Of a stretch of DNA of 36,688 bases, positions 15,873 through 24,242 are shown piece after piece. The notes under the pieces are model-generated. The model did not search any database and was not told where the DNA came from. It saw nothing but the letters and a program-made list of their open reading frames with translations. This stretch comes from Streptomyces sp. CBMA156. Lineage in GTDB: Bacteria > Actinomycetota > Actinomycetes > Streptomycetales > Streptomycetaceae. How positions within the stretch are numbered: the stretch's first letter is position 1; each line of letters opens with the position of its first letter. The DNA is taken from NCBI RefSeq assembly GCF_014596515.1, contig NZ_MSJQ01000381.1, positions 1-36,688 on the forward strand, written 5' to 3'. Made by a program: the position numbers and the translations under genes.

Positions 15873-16187
15873 CTATGCGGTGCCCTCCTGGACCGCTCCA
15901 TCGACGTGTTGGAGCTGCGTGCGGGCCGCGACCCGGTCCCCGACGGGAACCTCCGCCCAGAACGGGTGCCCGGTGACCGCCAGCGCGGCCCGGCGCTCGC
16001 TCTCCTCCAGCCGGGAGGCCTCGGCCCGCTGCTCCTCGTCGACTCCCCGGGACACGGCCGCCATGTCGCCACCCCACTGCGGCAGGCTGGCCAGGAACGC
16101 GCTGCGCTCGGCGCGGGCGGCCACCAGGGCGCGCTGTGCTTCGCGGAGGTCCGCCGGGAAATCGAACGCCTTCTGTTGTTTGCCCAC
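15873..16187 (-). CDS. Helical hypothetical protein
   Basis: 104 aa from GTG at 16187 (start uncertain, no clear ribosome site). The first half is a Leu/Ala/Arg-rich helix with coiled-coil spacing. The second half contains EESERRAALAVTGHPFWAEV, a phrase found in small Streptomyces proteins of unknown function, where the helix pair is followed by a HPFW turn. Divergent from the secreted HNH nuclease gene, with a hairpin at 16260-16297 between them. Confidence 0.6.
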   Translation of the reverse strand: MGKQQKAFDFPADLREAQRALVAARAERSAFLASLPQWGGDMAAVSRGVDEEQRAEASRLEESERRAALAVTGHPFWAEVPVGDRVAARTQLQHVDGAVQEGTA

Positions 16188-16259
16188 GTGGGGACCGTAT
16201 GCGTGCGCGACCGACTGTCGGAGGCGGGCGCACCGCGGCCTGCCGAGCGGCCCGGGGGT

Positions 16260-16297
16260 GGTCAGGGGCGGCGGCGTTTCGCCCGTTGCCCCTGACC
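16260..16297. repeat. Hairpin between divergent genes
   Basis: GGTCAGGGGC (16260-16269) pairs with GCCCCTGACC (16288-16297) across an 18-nt loop. Lying between two divergent genes, it is more likely an operator or 5'-leader structure than a terminator. Confidence 0.55.
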
Positions 16298-16394
16298 TTC
16301 GTTCAGGTGGTCGGCCGACCCGGCCGGTGACCTGCTGCGGTGCCGGGAAGTTCTCCAGCAGACCTTCGTCGTCGAGCTGATCCTGGAGAACCCG

Positions 16395-17084
16395 GTGCGT
16401 CTTCGCCCCGCGCTCGTGGCCGTCCTGGCTGTCACCACTGTCCTGCTGCCGGCTGTCCCCGTCCACGCTGCCGTCCGCAGCGCACCGGTGTTGCACCGGG
16501 TGGTGGGGGAGGCGGTGTCGGCGCCGTTGTCGGAGGCGATCGCCTCGCTGCCGGTAGCGGAGGAGAGCAGGGAGGGGTACGAGCGCACCAAGTTCCGGCA
16601 CTGGGTCGACGCGGACAGGAACGGCTGCAACACGAGGGCGGAGGTGCTGATCGCGGAGGCCGTGGAGGCGCCGGCTGTCGGCCCGAAGTGTGCGCTGCTC
16701 GGAGGGACGTGGCGGTCGCCGTACGACGACCTGGTGGTCGACGATGCCCGGCAACTGGATGTGGACCACGTCGTGCCGTTGGCCGAGGCCTGGGACAGTG
16801 GGGCATCGGCGTGGAGCGCGGGTGAGCGGGAGGCTTACGCGAACGACCTGGGCGACGCCCGGTCTCTGGTCGCGGTGTCGGCGCGCAGCAACCGGTCGAA
16901 GGCGGACAAGGACATCGCGGAGTGGCTGCCGCCGCTGGACTCCTACCGCTGTACCTACCTCAGGGACTGGACGGCGGTGAAGACCCGTTGGGGTCTCGCT
17001 GTCGACGCCGGGGAGCGGGAGGCGATGGGGCGGCTGGCGGAGGGCTGCCCGGACGAGACGCTGACCGTGGTCCTGGCCCGCTGA
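16395..17084 (+). CDS. Secreted HNH nuclease, DUF1524 type
   Basis: 229 aa; GTG with CTGGAGA upstream. The signal peptide is residues 1-26 (basic start, hydrophobic core, AHA-like PVHA cleavage zone). The mature protein has a paired-Cys strand region (C78, C99). The HNH core DVDHVVPLAEAW is at 122-133, with N150 and the SNRSKADKDIAEW block at 165-177. This combination defines the DUF1524/GmrSD C-terminal HNH family common in secreted actinomycete proteins. It probably cleaves extracellular DNA, for nutrition, competition or limiting uptake. Confidence 0.85.
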   Translation: MRLRPALVAVLAVTTVLLPAVPVHAAVRSAPVLHRVVGEAVSAPLSEAIASLPVAEESREGYERTKFRHWVDADRNGCNTRAEVLIAEAVEAPAVGPKCALLGGTWRSPYDDLVVDDARQLDVDHVVPLAEAWDSGASAWSAGEREAYANDLGDARSLVAVSARSNRSKADKDIAEWLPPLDSYRCTYLRDWTAVKTRWGLAVDAGEREAMGRLAEGCPDETLTVVLAR

Positions 17085-17222
17085 CGCCGGCCTCCTCGCC
17101 ATGTGGTGCCCGCCGCCAGCCGTCCCCGGTCGAGGAAGCGGGCGCCTCGGTACGGGAAGCGGACGGCAGGCTTGCCGTGGGCCGGCGCTCTCCCGCGGCG
17201 GAGGGGCCGGCCCGGTGGCTCG

Positions 17223-17456
17223 TCAGCGCCAGGTCACCTCGACGTGCTGGGCGAGGAAGCCCAGCGCGGTGATGAGCAGGGAGGAGCCGGCGGAGGCCAG
17301 GACCGCGCCGCTCATCCGGCTCGGGTCGAGCCAGGCCGGCCGCGGCCGCTGTGGCCCGGCCGCCCGTCGGGTGCGGTTCCGGGCCGGGGCGGCCGGCGTG
17401 CCGGGCGGTGTGGTGCGTGCGGTGGTTCGTCGTCGTGCCGGCGTGCGTTCGTTCAT
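17223..17456 (-). CDS. Small single-pass membrane protein
   Basis: 77 aa; ATG at 17456 with GGGGGAA upstream. Residues 1-45 are very basic and Pro/Thr/Ala-rich, probably cytoplasmic and disordered. A single hydrophobic helix (VLASAGSSLLITALGFLAQ, about 52-71) ends the protein. The good ribosome site and single membrane helix support a real gene. Similar short genes are common on Streptomyces plasmids; no function is known. Confidence 0.55.
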   Translation of the reverse strand: MNERTPARRRTTARTTPPGTPAAPARNRTRRAAGPQRPRPAWLDPSRMSGAVLASAGSSLLITALGFLAQHVEVTWR

Positions 17457-18109
17457 GACGGTTCCCCCTCAGGGCATCGGCTGGTGGGCGCGGACGCGGT
17501 CCGCGGAGTCGGACGGTAGGGCGCTGAGAGTGCCGATCAAGGGGGTGCGGGCGGCGACTGCGGAGGGCGGGACTCGGCCAGGCCGGCGCGCAGTACATGG
17601 CTGGCCGGGCGGATCAACGCCTTCCTGATGTGGGAAGACGAGCCTTGCCGCCGGGCGGGCCGGGTGGCGGGGATCGCTGGTCCGGCAGGCCTGCGCGGTG
17701 CCGGAGCGGCGAAGAGGAGACGGTCGGCTATGGCCGGGGCTGTCCGGCCCGGCCGAGTCGGGCAAGGGCGGGGTGGCACTGTGGGCACGGTGGGTCCTGT
17801 GGGCTCGGGGCCGGCGGAGTCGTCGGCGGGACGAGGACACCGTGCCCGACGACGGCGCCGGGCGGTGTCCGGCACCGGATTCCTGTGGATAACTCCGGCC
17901 GCGGTATTTCCTCAACAGAGATACTGGGTGCCTGTTTGCCCACCGGGATCGAGCCGATGACAGCCCAAGAGCTGATGCAGGACCCGGTCGTCCGCAGGGC
18001 CGGCAGGCCGTGCCGCCCGTCGGTGACGAGCCGTTGTACAACACGGGCCCGCTGCCATAGCCGCACTCCTAGCATGGAGGCGATGCTGTGCGGGGGAGTG
18101 AGGGTGGGG
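17457..18109. other. Gene-free stretch upstream of the toxin gene
   Basis: No convincing gene on either strand. A perfect DnaA-box nonamer (TGTGGATAA, 17884-17892) is present, but only once. A TAGCAT hexamer at 18070-18075, shortly before the toxin starts, could be a -10 element giving a 5' leader of about 30 nt. Confidence 0.5.
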
Positions 18110-19714
18110 ATGGACGGCGGCTACAAGGTCGACGTGAGCGCGCTGGTCAACGGGTCGTGGCAGATGCACCAGGTCTCCGAGGACCTGCTGAACATCGTGA
18201 CGCTGCTGGCGAGGGAGCTGTCCGCGGCCGGCGGCATGATCGGGGACGACGAGGCGGGACGGATCTTCGCGTCGGTGTACAAGCCGACGGCGAAGACCAC
18301 GCTGAACCAGATGGCGAACGCCTGTCACTTCATGGGGCAGGCCTCGCAGACGCTGCTCGCGAACGCGAACAACTACCTGGCGGCCGAGGACGCGGTGGCC
18401 AAGCAGCTGCTGGGCGCGAACGCGGACCCGGGCGGCGATGCCGGGGCCGGCCTGGCCCAGCCGTGGACGGCCGCCGGGCAGTGCGCGCCCGACCCCCGGG
18501 GGATTGGCGAGAGCCTGCCGGAGGCGCTCGGCAAGACCAGCGGCGTCGACCGGTGGGTGTGGGGGGACCGCTTCCGCGGGGACCCGGACAAACTGAGGAA
18601 GGTCGCCGGGAGCTGGCATGCCGCCCACCGGCTCACCGCACAGGTCCTTCAAGGCGCGCAGGACGCCTGGCGTACCGTCGACGCGGTCCACGAAGGCCAG
18701 ACAGCCACGGCGATCGCGTCGTTCTTCACGGCGTTCGTCGGCCGGCAGGACTACCCGGCGAAGCCGGACAGCGCGTCCACGCTGCTGGCGAACCTGGCGT
18801 CGGCCTGCCGGCAGCTCGGCGACGCCTGCGACCGGTACGCCAAGCACATCGACGACTCCGCGAGCTTCTTCAACAACTGGTTCGTCGCGCCCTGGGACGA
18901 CCCCGTTCTCGGCGGCGAGGGCGATGACGGCGGCCTGAAGTCCAAGCTCCTCGGCGACACACAGATCCTCTCGCTCGCCAGCACACCGCACGCGCTCGAC
19001 GACACCCAGAGCCGGGTGCCGGTCCCACCGGGACCGCCCCCACCGCCGAAGCCCTCCGGTCCTGGATTCCCCTGGATCCTGCCCATCCCCGCGCCGCTCC
19101 CCCTGCCGCTGCCACTGGTTCCCGCGGTCTACACCCCGGTCAACCCGGGCGTGCAGATCCGCACCCCGGTCGCGCCCCCGACCCCGCCGATGCCCGGCTA
19201 CCCGCCCCTGACACCCACCGAGCTGGCCACGTTCCGGCAGTGGAAGTCGGGCCTGACCACCGGCGGCTTCTCCGGCGGCACAGAGGCCGACAAGCGCTAC
19301 CAATGGGACGTCGCCGGCTACCCCGAGTTCCAGCTCCCCCTCGTGCCGCTGAAACCGGGCAGGGAGCCGTACATCATGGCGGACGGCCTCCGGGACACCG
19401 ACGGCATGATCGTCGAAGCCAAGTACGTCCGCGACCCCGCCAAGTGCTACCGCACCCTCGACGAACTCGAGAAGAGCCAGAACGGAGAGAAGGGCGCCAA
19501 GCCCAAGTTCCTGTTCAAGGACGACGAAGAGGAACTCCAGAAGTACGCGGTCGCCATGAACGACCCCCGCAACCAGCAGGTCCGCGGCATGGAGATCGTC
19601 ACCAACGACCCCAACACCGTGCCCTACTGGCGCACCATGATGGCCCTCAACGGCACCAAGGGCTACGCCCGCTACATCCCGCCCGGCCCCCTCACCGCAC
19701 CCACCATCTCCTAG
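18110..19714 (+). CDS. WXG100-like polymorphic toxin with Tox-REase-5-like C-terminus
   Basis: 534 aa from ATG 18110 (GAGGGTGGGG upstream; GTG 18104 and ATG 18083 are alternatives). Residues 1-110 and about 145-260 are helical, with W-x-G-like turns typical of ESX/WXG100 effectors. Residues about 300-385 are a Pro-rich linker. The C-terminal 140 residues carry KRYQWDVAG and a PD-(D/E)XK-type active site: D425 and/or D431, then E436-A-K438 in IVEAKY, as in restriction-endonuclease-fold toxin 5. Predicted to be exported by a type VII system and to cut nucleic acid in competitors. The next gene is the likely immunity gene. No ESX secretion genes are in the window. Confidence 0.8.
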   Translation: MDGGYKVDVSALVNGSWQMHQVSEDLLNIVTLLARELSAAGGMIGDDEAGRIFASVYKPTAKTTLNQMANACHFMGQASQTLLANANNYLAAEDAVAKQLLGANADPGGDAGAGLAQPWTAAGQCAPDPRGIGESLPEALGKTSGVDRWVWGDRFRGDPDKLRKVAGSWHAAHRLTAQVLQGAQDAWRTVDAVHEGQTATAIASFFTAFVGRQDYPAKPDSASTLLANLASACRQLGDACDRYAKHIDDSASFFNNWFVAPWDDPVLGGEGDDGGLKSKLLGDTQILSLASTPHALDDTQSRVPVPPGPPPPPKPSGPGFPWILPIPAPLPLPLPLVPAVYTPVNPGVQIRTPVAPPTPPMPGYPPLTPTELATFRQWKSGLTTGGFSGGTEADKRYQWDVAGYPEFQLPLVPLKPGREPYIMADGLRDTDGMIVEAKYVRDPAKCYRTLDELEKSQNGEKGAKPKFLFKDDEEELQKYAVAMNDPRNQQVRGMEIVTNDPNTVPYWRTMMALNGTKGYARYIPPGPLTAPTIS

Positions 19715-19728
19715 GACCAGAGGCAGCC

Positions 19729-20190
19729 ATGACCCCCGATCAGCCGGTCCCCGAATTTCCCGAGACCAGCACGCTGTTCGTCTTCACCCCCGTTCCCGGT
19801 ACGACCTGGAACCTGACCCTCGACGCCTTCACCCAGGCGCTGCGCCGGAGGGAAGGGGAGGAGGCGTTCGTGCACACCAAGGCGGACGGCGGGGCCTACG
19901 GACCGAGCGACGAGAACGACTGGTGGTTCGACTTCACCGTGGCCGGGACGACCTTCGAGGGCATCGGGTCCGGCGTCTCGGGTGACGAGGGCCTGTCTCT
20001 GCGCAACGCGACCGCCGGCGTCGCCGCGGAGTTCGCCGCATGGATGGTCCAGGAGCTCGTACCCGCGAACGGCCGGGTCGACTTCAATACCAGGGCCGGG
20101 ATGGAGGCCGGACTGACCGACGAGGTCCTGACCGAGCGCACCGCCACCGGGTTCGAGGCTGTCTTCCGCGACCACCTGGGCGACCTGTGA
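19729..20190 (+). CDS. Probable immunity protein for the upstream toxin
   Basis: 153 aa, ATG 14 bp after the toxin stop, with AGAGGCAG upstream. Acidic and soluble: an N-terminal strand TSTLFVFTPVPGT, then a long helix, then DENDWWFDFTVAGTTFEGIGSG, which resembles the strand-rich cores of toxin-immunity proteins. Position, size, charge and tight spacing behind a polymorphic toxin are the main support; I cannot name the Imm family with certainty. It overlaps the next small gene by GTGA. Confidence 0.65.
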   Translation: MTPDQPVPEFPETSTLFVFTPVPGTTWNLTLDAFTQALRRREGEEAFVHTKADGGAYGPSDENDWWFDFTVAGTTFEGIGSGVSGDEGLSLRNATAGVAAEFAAWMVQELVPANGRVDFNTRAGMEAGLTDEVLTERTATGFEAVFRDHLGDL

Positions 20191-20339
20191 CCCGCAGCGG
20201 TGCCGGGGGTTTCTCCATCAGCCGCCGGCTGGTCAGCACCAGCCGGATTGCCTGGCGCAAGCACCGCTTCGTGCAGTACTCCTTCGGGGCCGCGGGCATC
20301 GGGGCGCTGTTCGTCTTCGGGGCGTGGATGTTCTCCTGA
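20187..20339 (+). CDS. 50-aa membrane protein coupled to the immunity gene
   Basis: GTG overlaps the immunity stop codon (GTGA). Residues 1-29 are basic with several Arg/Ser; residues 30-49 form one hydrophobic helix (YSFGAAGIGALFVFGAWMF). Translation coupling and G/C third positions support it. Role unknown; it could anchor or assist the immunity protein. Confidence 0.5.
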   Translation: MTRSGAGGFSISRRLVSTSRIAWRKHRFVQYSFGAAGIGALFVFGAWMFS

Positions 20340-20592
20340 GACGGCGTCGGGCTCGGCTGCCTGTGGCCGTGGCCGGGCAGCAGACGGATGCGGGGTGCCG
20401 TGCGGGGGCCGTTGCGCCGGGTCTGCGGGGAAGCGGAGATCGCTCGAACGCTGTGAGCCGCCCCGGACGCGGGCGGGGCCGGGAGGCGGTCGACGGGGGC
20501 CTCGGAGGGACGCCACATCGCCGAGCAGCTGCACGACCTCGTCTGCCAGTAGCGCCGCAACCGCCGCCACCCGACCCGCCAGGAGAACGACC

Positions 20593-20760
20593 GTGTCCCC
20601 CGTCCTGCACAATGCCGCGCTCATCACCGCCGCCGGTGCCGCCTGGTACGCCGTGGCGATCACCGCCGCGGCCGTCACCGCCGTTGCTGCCCGCAACGCC
20701 GACCGCCGCCGCGACGCCCGGGAGGTCCTGAAGGTCCTCGTGCAACGCCGCTCCCGCTGA
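20593..20760 (+). CDS. 55-aa single-pass membrane protein
   Basis: GTG preceded by CAGGAGAA with good spacing. Residues 5-33 are hydrophobic (ALITAAGAAWYAVAITAAAV), followed by a basic cytoplasmic tail ending in VLVQRRSR. A degraded piece with the same coding sense (TAWY.LAVT to RSDAREV) is present at 21571-21639, indicating an earlier duplication. Function unknown. Confidence 0.6.
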   Translation: MSPVLHNAALITAAGAAWYAVAITAAAVTAVAARNADRRRDAREVLKVLVQRRSR

Positions 20761-21236
20761 CCTCGGAGGCAGCGCTACCGGTCCGGCCACCGAACCCGTG
20801 GCCGGACCGGCCGGCTGTCCACCAGGCCCCGCGGCCCGCCGTGGCGAGGCGCCCGCCGCATCCGCTCGCCCTCCAGACGCTCCTCGTGGCTGGCCTTCTC
20901 GGCAGGCGGCGTAGTTGTCCCCGGTCTCGGCCAGGTCGGTGTCGAACCCCTCCTCCATCACTCTTGGCCACGCCCGCGCCGTGAGTCCGACGACGTGGAG
21001 AGGTGCCGCACGGGGCGGAGTTGGCCCAAGTGAGGTGAGCGCCCTACCCTGCTCCTGGGTCTTGTGCCCTGCGTGCCGCTGAGCTTCCCGGCGGCCTCCT
21101 CAAAAAAAAAGTCTGCCTTCCATGTGATTTCAATCACTGCAAAACGGAATCGCAGGTGCCAGTGCGCGCATGCGCGGATCTGATCACCAGCGGGCAGACC
21201 TGATCCCGCACTTCGCGGATTGAGGCTGGCTGTTCG

Positions 21237-21521
21237 TTGAGTTCTGTCGTGGTCCGGCACGCCCTGATCGGGCTGAGGGTCCTGCCGGTGCTTTTGATCG
21301 TCGCGCTGTCCGCGCCAGCGTGGGTGTCCTGGCCGTTCCTGCCGGAACGGCGCCAGCAGGTGGTGCTGGACATGGTGAAGGCCTTGGCCGACTGGACCCG
21401 AGGGATGTCGCCCGAGGATGTCACGGCGTCGCCTGCCGCGGACCCCACTCTCGTGGTACCCGCCGTTGAAGCGCCAGCGGGTGCCCTGGGCACCGGGCCG
21501 TTGACTGGTGAACCGGAGTAA
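21237..21521 (+). CDS. Small membrane-associated hypothetical protein
   Basis: 94 aa from TTG 21237; GTG 21249 is an alternative and neither has a clear ribosome site. Residues 8-35 form a hydrophobic helix (LIGLRVLPVLLIVALSAPAW), followed by an amphipathic helix RRQQVVLDMVKALADWTRG and a Pro/Ala-rich tail. The natural-looking protein composition supports this frame over the opposing ones. The DNA upstream (21066-21140) includes a run of nine A's and a small GTGATT/AATCAC palindrome, unusual for this genome. Confidence 0.45.
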   Translation: MSSVVVRHALIGLRVLPVLLIVALSAPAWVSWPFLPERRQQVVLDMVKALADWTRGMSPEDVTASPAADPTLVVPAVEAPAGALGTGPLTGEPE

Positions 21522-21570
21522 CCGCTCCAACCGATCGACGCGATAACAGCAGCGCCTCCTCAGGTCAGCG

Positions 21571-21639
21571 ACCAGTACCGCCTGGTACGTCCTTGCCGTC
21601 ACCACCGCCGTTGTCGCCCGAAGCGACGCCCGGGAGGTG
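21571..21639 (+). pseudogene. Remnant of a copy of the 55-aa membrane-protein gene
   Basis: The translation TSTAWYVLAVTTAVVARSDAREV parallels the 20593-20760 product, and the DNA CGACGCCCGGGAGGT is identical to it. Start and end are missing, so it looks like a deletion-degraded duplicate. Confidence 0.5.
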
Positions 21640-21696
21640 CCACTCAGTCACGCCGGCTGTGCGACGATCCGCAGACCGACGGGACGGAGGACGGCT

Positions 21697-22201
21697 GTGG
21701 AGCAGCGGCAGGGGTGGGCGGTGGAGCGGGCGCGGGCGATCGTGGCGCGGGACGCCCGGGCGACGGTGGTCGACGTGGTGGCGGGGGCGCTCGCCGAACT
21801 CGGGCCCGGCGCGGACGGGTGCGGCGTGGGGCATCTGATGTGGCATCTGGCCGAGGCGCTGCGCGGGCAGGTGCCGGGCGCGGAGGACACGGGCGTTCTG
21901 GCGGGGGCGGTGGACGCGGTCTCGCTCGCGCTGGCGGCGGAGCGCGGCGGGTGGGGGCGGGACGCGGTGGTGCGGGTCACCGGGGGAGAGCACCTGGGGC
22001 GGGGCGGGCTGGTCGACGTGCCGCTGTGGGAGCCGGACCACGCGCGGCGGGACGTCGCGCCGGGCCTGCCCGGCGCCTACCGGGTCCGGCTGGACGCGGC
22101 GCTGACCGTGGCCGTCCCCGCCGCAGACCTGCGGCCGGCGTCCCCGAGCAGCGACCCGGACGTCTTCATGACGGTCGAGTTCAGCTCCGTGTGGGTGGGG
22201 T
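21697..22201 (+). CDS. 5' part of an interrupted orphan gene
   Basis: GTG at 21697 with GGACGGAGG upstream. About 168 codons read naturally: helical WAVERARAIVARDARATVVDVVAGAL, GVGHLMWHLAEALRGQV, then a strand region ending VFMTVEFSSVWVG. Beyond about 22200 this frame turns into low-information Arg/Gly/Pro coding, while frame 2 becomes natural. A single-base change in the G-rich stretch 22190-22205 would join this segment to the 22202-22750 frame. Unknown function; either two coupled genes or one frameshifted gene of about 350 aa. Confidence 0.5.
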
Positions 22202-22750
22202 GTGGTGTGGGCGGACCGGCTGGTGCGCTGGCACCGGGACCGCCGTCCCGGGGAGTGGGCGCACGCCGGCCTCGGGCCGGACCCGGCGGGCACGGTGGGG
22301 CAGGCCGCGCTCCTGGTGGCCGCCGCGCTGCTGGACACCGCCACCGCCTCGGGGCTGGACGAGCCCGCCGACGGCTCCGCGCTCCTGGACATCCCCCTGT
22401 CCGCCGTCGCCGCGCTGCTGACCGGCGCCGACGACGAGGTGATCGGCGCCCTGCTGGACCGCACCCGCCCCCAACTCGCCGCCACCGCCCAGGGACTGGA
22501 CGTCCTGCGGGCGCTGTGGAGCATCACCGCCGACGTCGAAGACCTGCACCAGCGGCGCCGGGCCCAGCGCCTCGCCCGTACGGTGCTGGCGGGCCACCAG
22601 GCCGCGAGCATGCGCACGGGGACCGACCCCGCGGCCCGACTGCTGCTGCGGGACCGGATGGACGACCTGGCGCCCTGGGAAGAAGCGCGGCGGGCCCGTG
22701 CGTGGGCGGCCGAGGTGACCGCGCAGGCCGGGCCCGGCGACGACCGGTAG
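22202..22750 (+). CDS. 3' part of the interrupted orphan gene, or separate gene
   Basis: 182 aa from GTG 22202. The product is helical, opening with ADRLVRWHRDRRPGEW, followed by a hydrophobic helical bundle (TVGQAALLVAAALLDTATASGL) and a basic coiled region, RRRAQRLARTVLAG. The frame is open back to 22172, so a start at 22202 or continuation by frameshift from the preceding frame are both possible. No known domain recognised. Confidence 0.55.
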   Translation: MVWADRLVRWHRDRRPGEWAHAGLGPDPAGTVGQAALLVAAALLDTATASGLDEPADGSALLDIPLSAVAALLTGADDEVIGALLDRTRPQLAATAQGLDVLRALWSITADVEDLHQRRRAQRLARTVLAGHQAASMRTGTDPAARLLLRDRMDDLAPWEEARRARAWAAEVTAQAGPGDDR

Positions 22751-22791
22751 AAGGGTGGCGGCCACCACGGCGGCCGCCACCCGAACACCCC

Positions 22792-23013
22792 TCAGCCGGC
22801 GTCGGCAGCGGTGGCGGCCAGGCCGCCGGGACCCAGCGGCCGACGCGCCGCCCGGGCACCGGCGGACGGCTGCACCGCGCCCGCGGGCGGATCGGTGAGC
22901 GGGGCGGCCCGTTCCACGGCCGTGAGCCGGGCCTCGGGCGTGGGCTCGGCGTCGGCCGGGTTGGTGGCCTCGGCGGGAGAGGGACGCCACAGTGGGCGCC
23001 GGTCGGCAGTCAT
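22792..23013 (-). CDS. 73-aa orphan, paralogue of the 24676 ORF
   Basis: ATG at 23013. Opens MTADRRPLWRP, then PEARLTAVERA, and closes RRPLGPGGLAA, the same three blocks as the product of 24676-24876. No ribosome site, but the DNA TGCCAGACTGGCGA immediately before the ATG is conserved between the two copies and may be a -10/leaderless promoter or operator. Cytoplasmic, Pro/Ala-rich, probably disordered between blocks. Function unknown. Confidence 0.65.
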   Translation of the reverse strand: MTADRRPLWRPSPAEATNPADAEPTPEARLTAVERAAPLTDPPAGAVQPSAGARAARRPLGPGGLAATAADAG

Positions 23014-23078
23014 GATCGCCAGTCTGGCAGTCGACGCCGTGGCTCTATACGTGAGTTGCGAGAGCACCTGTCGTTCGG

Positions 23079-23150
23079 CGGCGCGGGTCCCTGCCAGCGC
23101 CACTCTCATCACCGCCGCCTGAACCTCGTTACGACGAAGGCCCGCACCCC
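23079..23150. repeat. Copy 2 of the 72-bp parB-flanking segment
   Basis: Matches 10011-10082 with about 4 differences, and like it lies immediately downstream (minus strand) of a parB-type C-terminal coding segment and a hairpin. Confidence 0.85.
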
Positions 23151-23170
23151 CAGCGCTGGGGGCGCGGGCC
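23139..23170. terminator. Hairpin, homologue of the parB terminator
   Basis: GGCCCGC-A-CCCCCAGC / GCTGGGGG-C-GCGGGCC, with one mismatch, followed by TT. It corresponds to the 10071-10100 terminator. Confidence 0.75.
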
Positions 23171-23186
23171 TTCTGTGTTTCGTGCC

Positions 23187-23337
23187 CTAGGCGGACGCGG
23201 ATGCGGCTTCGCGGTCGGCGCCGATGAGTCGATGTCCTCGATCAGCAGCGTCGCCAGCGCCGCCCGGTCCTCGGCCGTCATCCTCTCCAGCAGCAGGCTG
23301 TACACGGCCGCAGGGTCATCCCAGGCCACTACCGGCC
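23187..23337 (-). pseudogene. ParB C-terminal fragment
   Basis: The minus-strand translation VVAWDDPAAVYSLLLERM, then RAALATLLIEDID, parallels the ParB C-terminus (SVAWDDPTSVYRLLREHM to LLLDDLEP). The ParB nuclease and HTH domains are absent, and upstream in this frame is only Pro/Ser-rich sequence. The TAG at the position equivalent to the parB stop is one base out of frame. Remnant of a second partition locus or of a duplication. Confidence 0.7.
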
Positions 23338-23587
23338 TCAAGGCGGGAGGGGCCGGAGGCTGCTGCTCCCGGCGAGGCAGGGGCGGGCGGGAGGCCGGGA
23401 CGGCAGGCCGAGGCCGGTGTTGCGGAGTCGGACGAATTGATCCGTGTGCTGGTGACGATCGTGGCCGAGCTGTGGGCGAACTGGGCGCCGACGCGGAGGA
23501 CGAAACCGGCCCCGCTCCATCGCTGCCGGCCGGCGCTGACGCGGCGGAGCGGGAGTAGGACTCCATCGGTCTTGTCCGCGGCCAATC

Positions 23588-23695
23588 CGGATTGTCCGCC
23601 GCTTACCCGGGCATCTTCGGACTCTCCTTGATGGACAATCCGAGCAGCTCGCACTGTGGAGTCTCCACCAGGTCTCGACGAGGTCCGACGAGACC
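23588..23695 (+). promoter_or_regulatory. Inverted repeats upstream of the secreted-protein gene
   Basis: CGGATTGTCC (23588-23597) and GGACAATCCG (23633-23642) form a 10-bp inverted repeat 35 bp apart. GGTCTCG (23671-23677) and CGAGACC (23689-23695) form another just before the ribosome site. Position suggests operator or leader structures. Confidence 0.4.
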
Positions 23696-23712
23696 TTCGA
23701 CAAGGAGAAGTC

Positions 23713-24144
23713 ATGGGTAAGACGAGGAAGATAGCTCTGGCGCTGGCTGCGGCGGGAGGGCTGGCTGTGTCGTTGCCGGCCCCTGCGGCAAATGCGGCAT
23801 CCGGGGACCGTGTGATCTGGACCAACGGGTCGACCGACGTTCAGTTCGCGGCCGGTGATTGCGTTGCAGACGGGACTTTCCACTACACAACCGCTCACGC
23901 GCACCCGAATGTCATGTATGCAAGTATCGGCAAGGTCAGCGGCCCGTCCTGGTGCCGCTTCGCGGTGGACATGACCTACCGAGACCAGGGAGACAACTTC
24001 GTGAACGCCGGCGAGCAGGTGTCCGCGTCGAGGGCTACCGTCACTGGCCTCGGCACACGATGCTCTGTAAGGCTCTCGATTCAGAGGCCCGGGGACGGCT
24101 GGTTCACGGTCTACCTCAACAACATCACAACGTGTACCGCCTAG
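23713..24144 (+). CDS. Small secreted four-cysteine protein
   Basis: 143 aa; ATG preceded by AAGGAG. Classical Sec signal peptide: KTRK, hydrophobic core, then PAPAANA-A cleavage near 28/29. The mature 115 residues are strand-rich with four cysteines (in GDCV, SWCRF, TRCSV and TTCTA), probably two disulfides; no catalytic motif was recognised. A 15-bp hairpin ends the unit. Codon use is a little less G+C-biased than in its neighbours. Unknown role in the extracellular medium or wall. Confidence 0.75.
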   Translation: MGKTRKIALALAAAGGLAVSLPAPAANAASGDRVIWTNGSTDVQFAAGDCVADGTFHYTTAHAHPNVMYASIGKVSGPSWCRFAVDMTYRDQGDNFVNAGEQVSASRATVTGLGTRCSVRLSIQRPGDGWFTVYLNNITTCTA

Positions 24145-24205
24145 AATGAGTGCTTAGCCCCGGCGAGATCATCGCTTGTCGGAGCCCACTGTTCGCCTGA
24201 CAACT

Positions 24206-24242
24206 GATGGGTTGGATGAGAGTCAGCCTCATCCAACCCATC
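24206..24242 (+). terminator. Terminator of the secreted-protein gene
   Basis: GATGGGTTGGATGAG (24206-24220) and CTCATCCAACCCATC (24228-24242) form a perfect 15-bp stem with a 7-nt loop. Confidence 0.85.

Noticed and set aside
17884..17892. Perfect DnaA box TGTGGATAA as sign of a replication origin
   Set aside because: Only one copy; a single nonamer can occur by chance and origins have clusters.
20958..21605. Minus-strand frame of 215 codons, considered as an IS remnant
   Set aside because: No transposase motif or terminal repeats found; the opposing 94-aa frame has better protein character.
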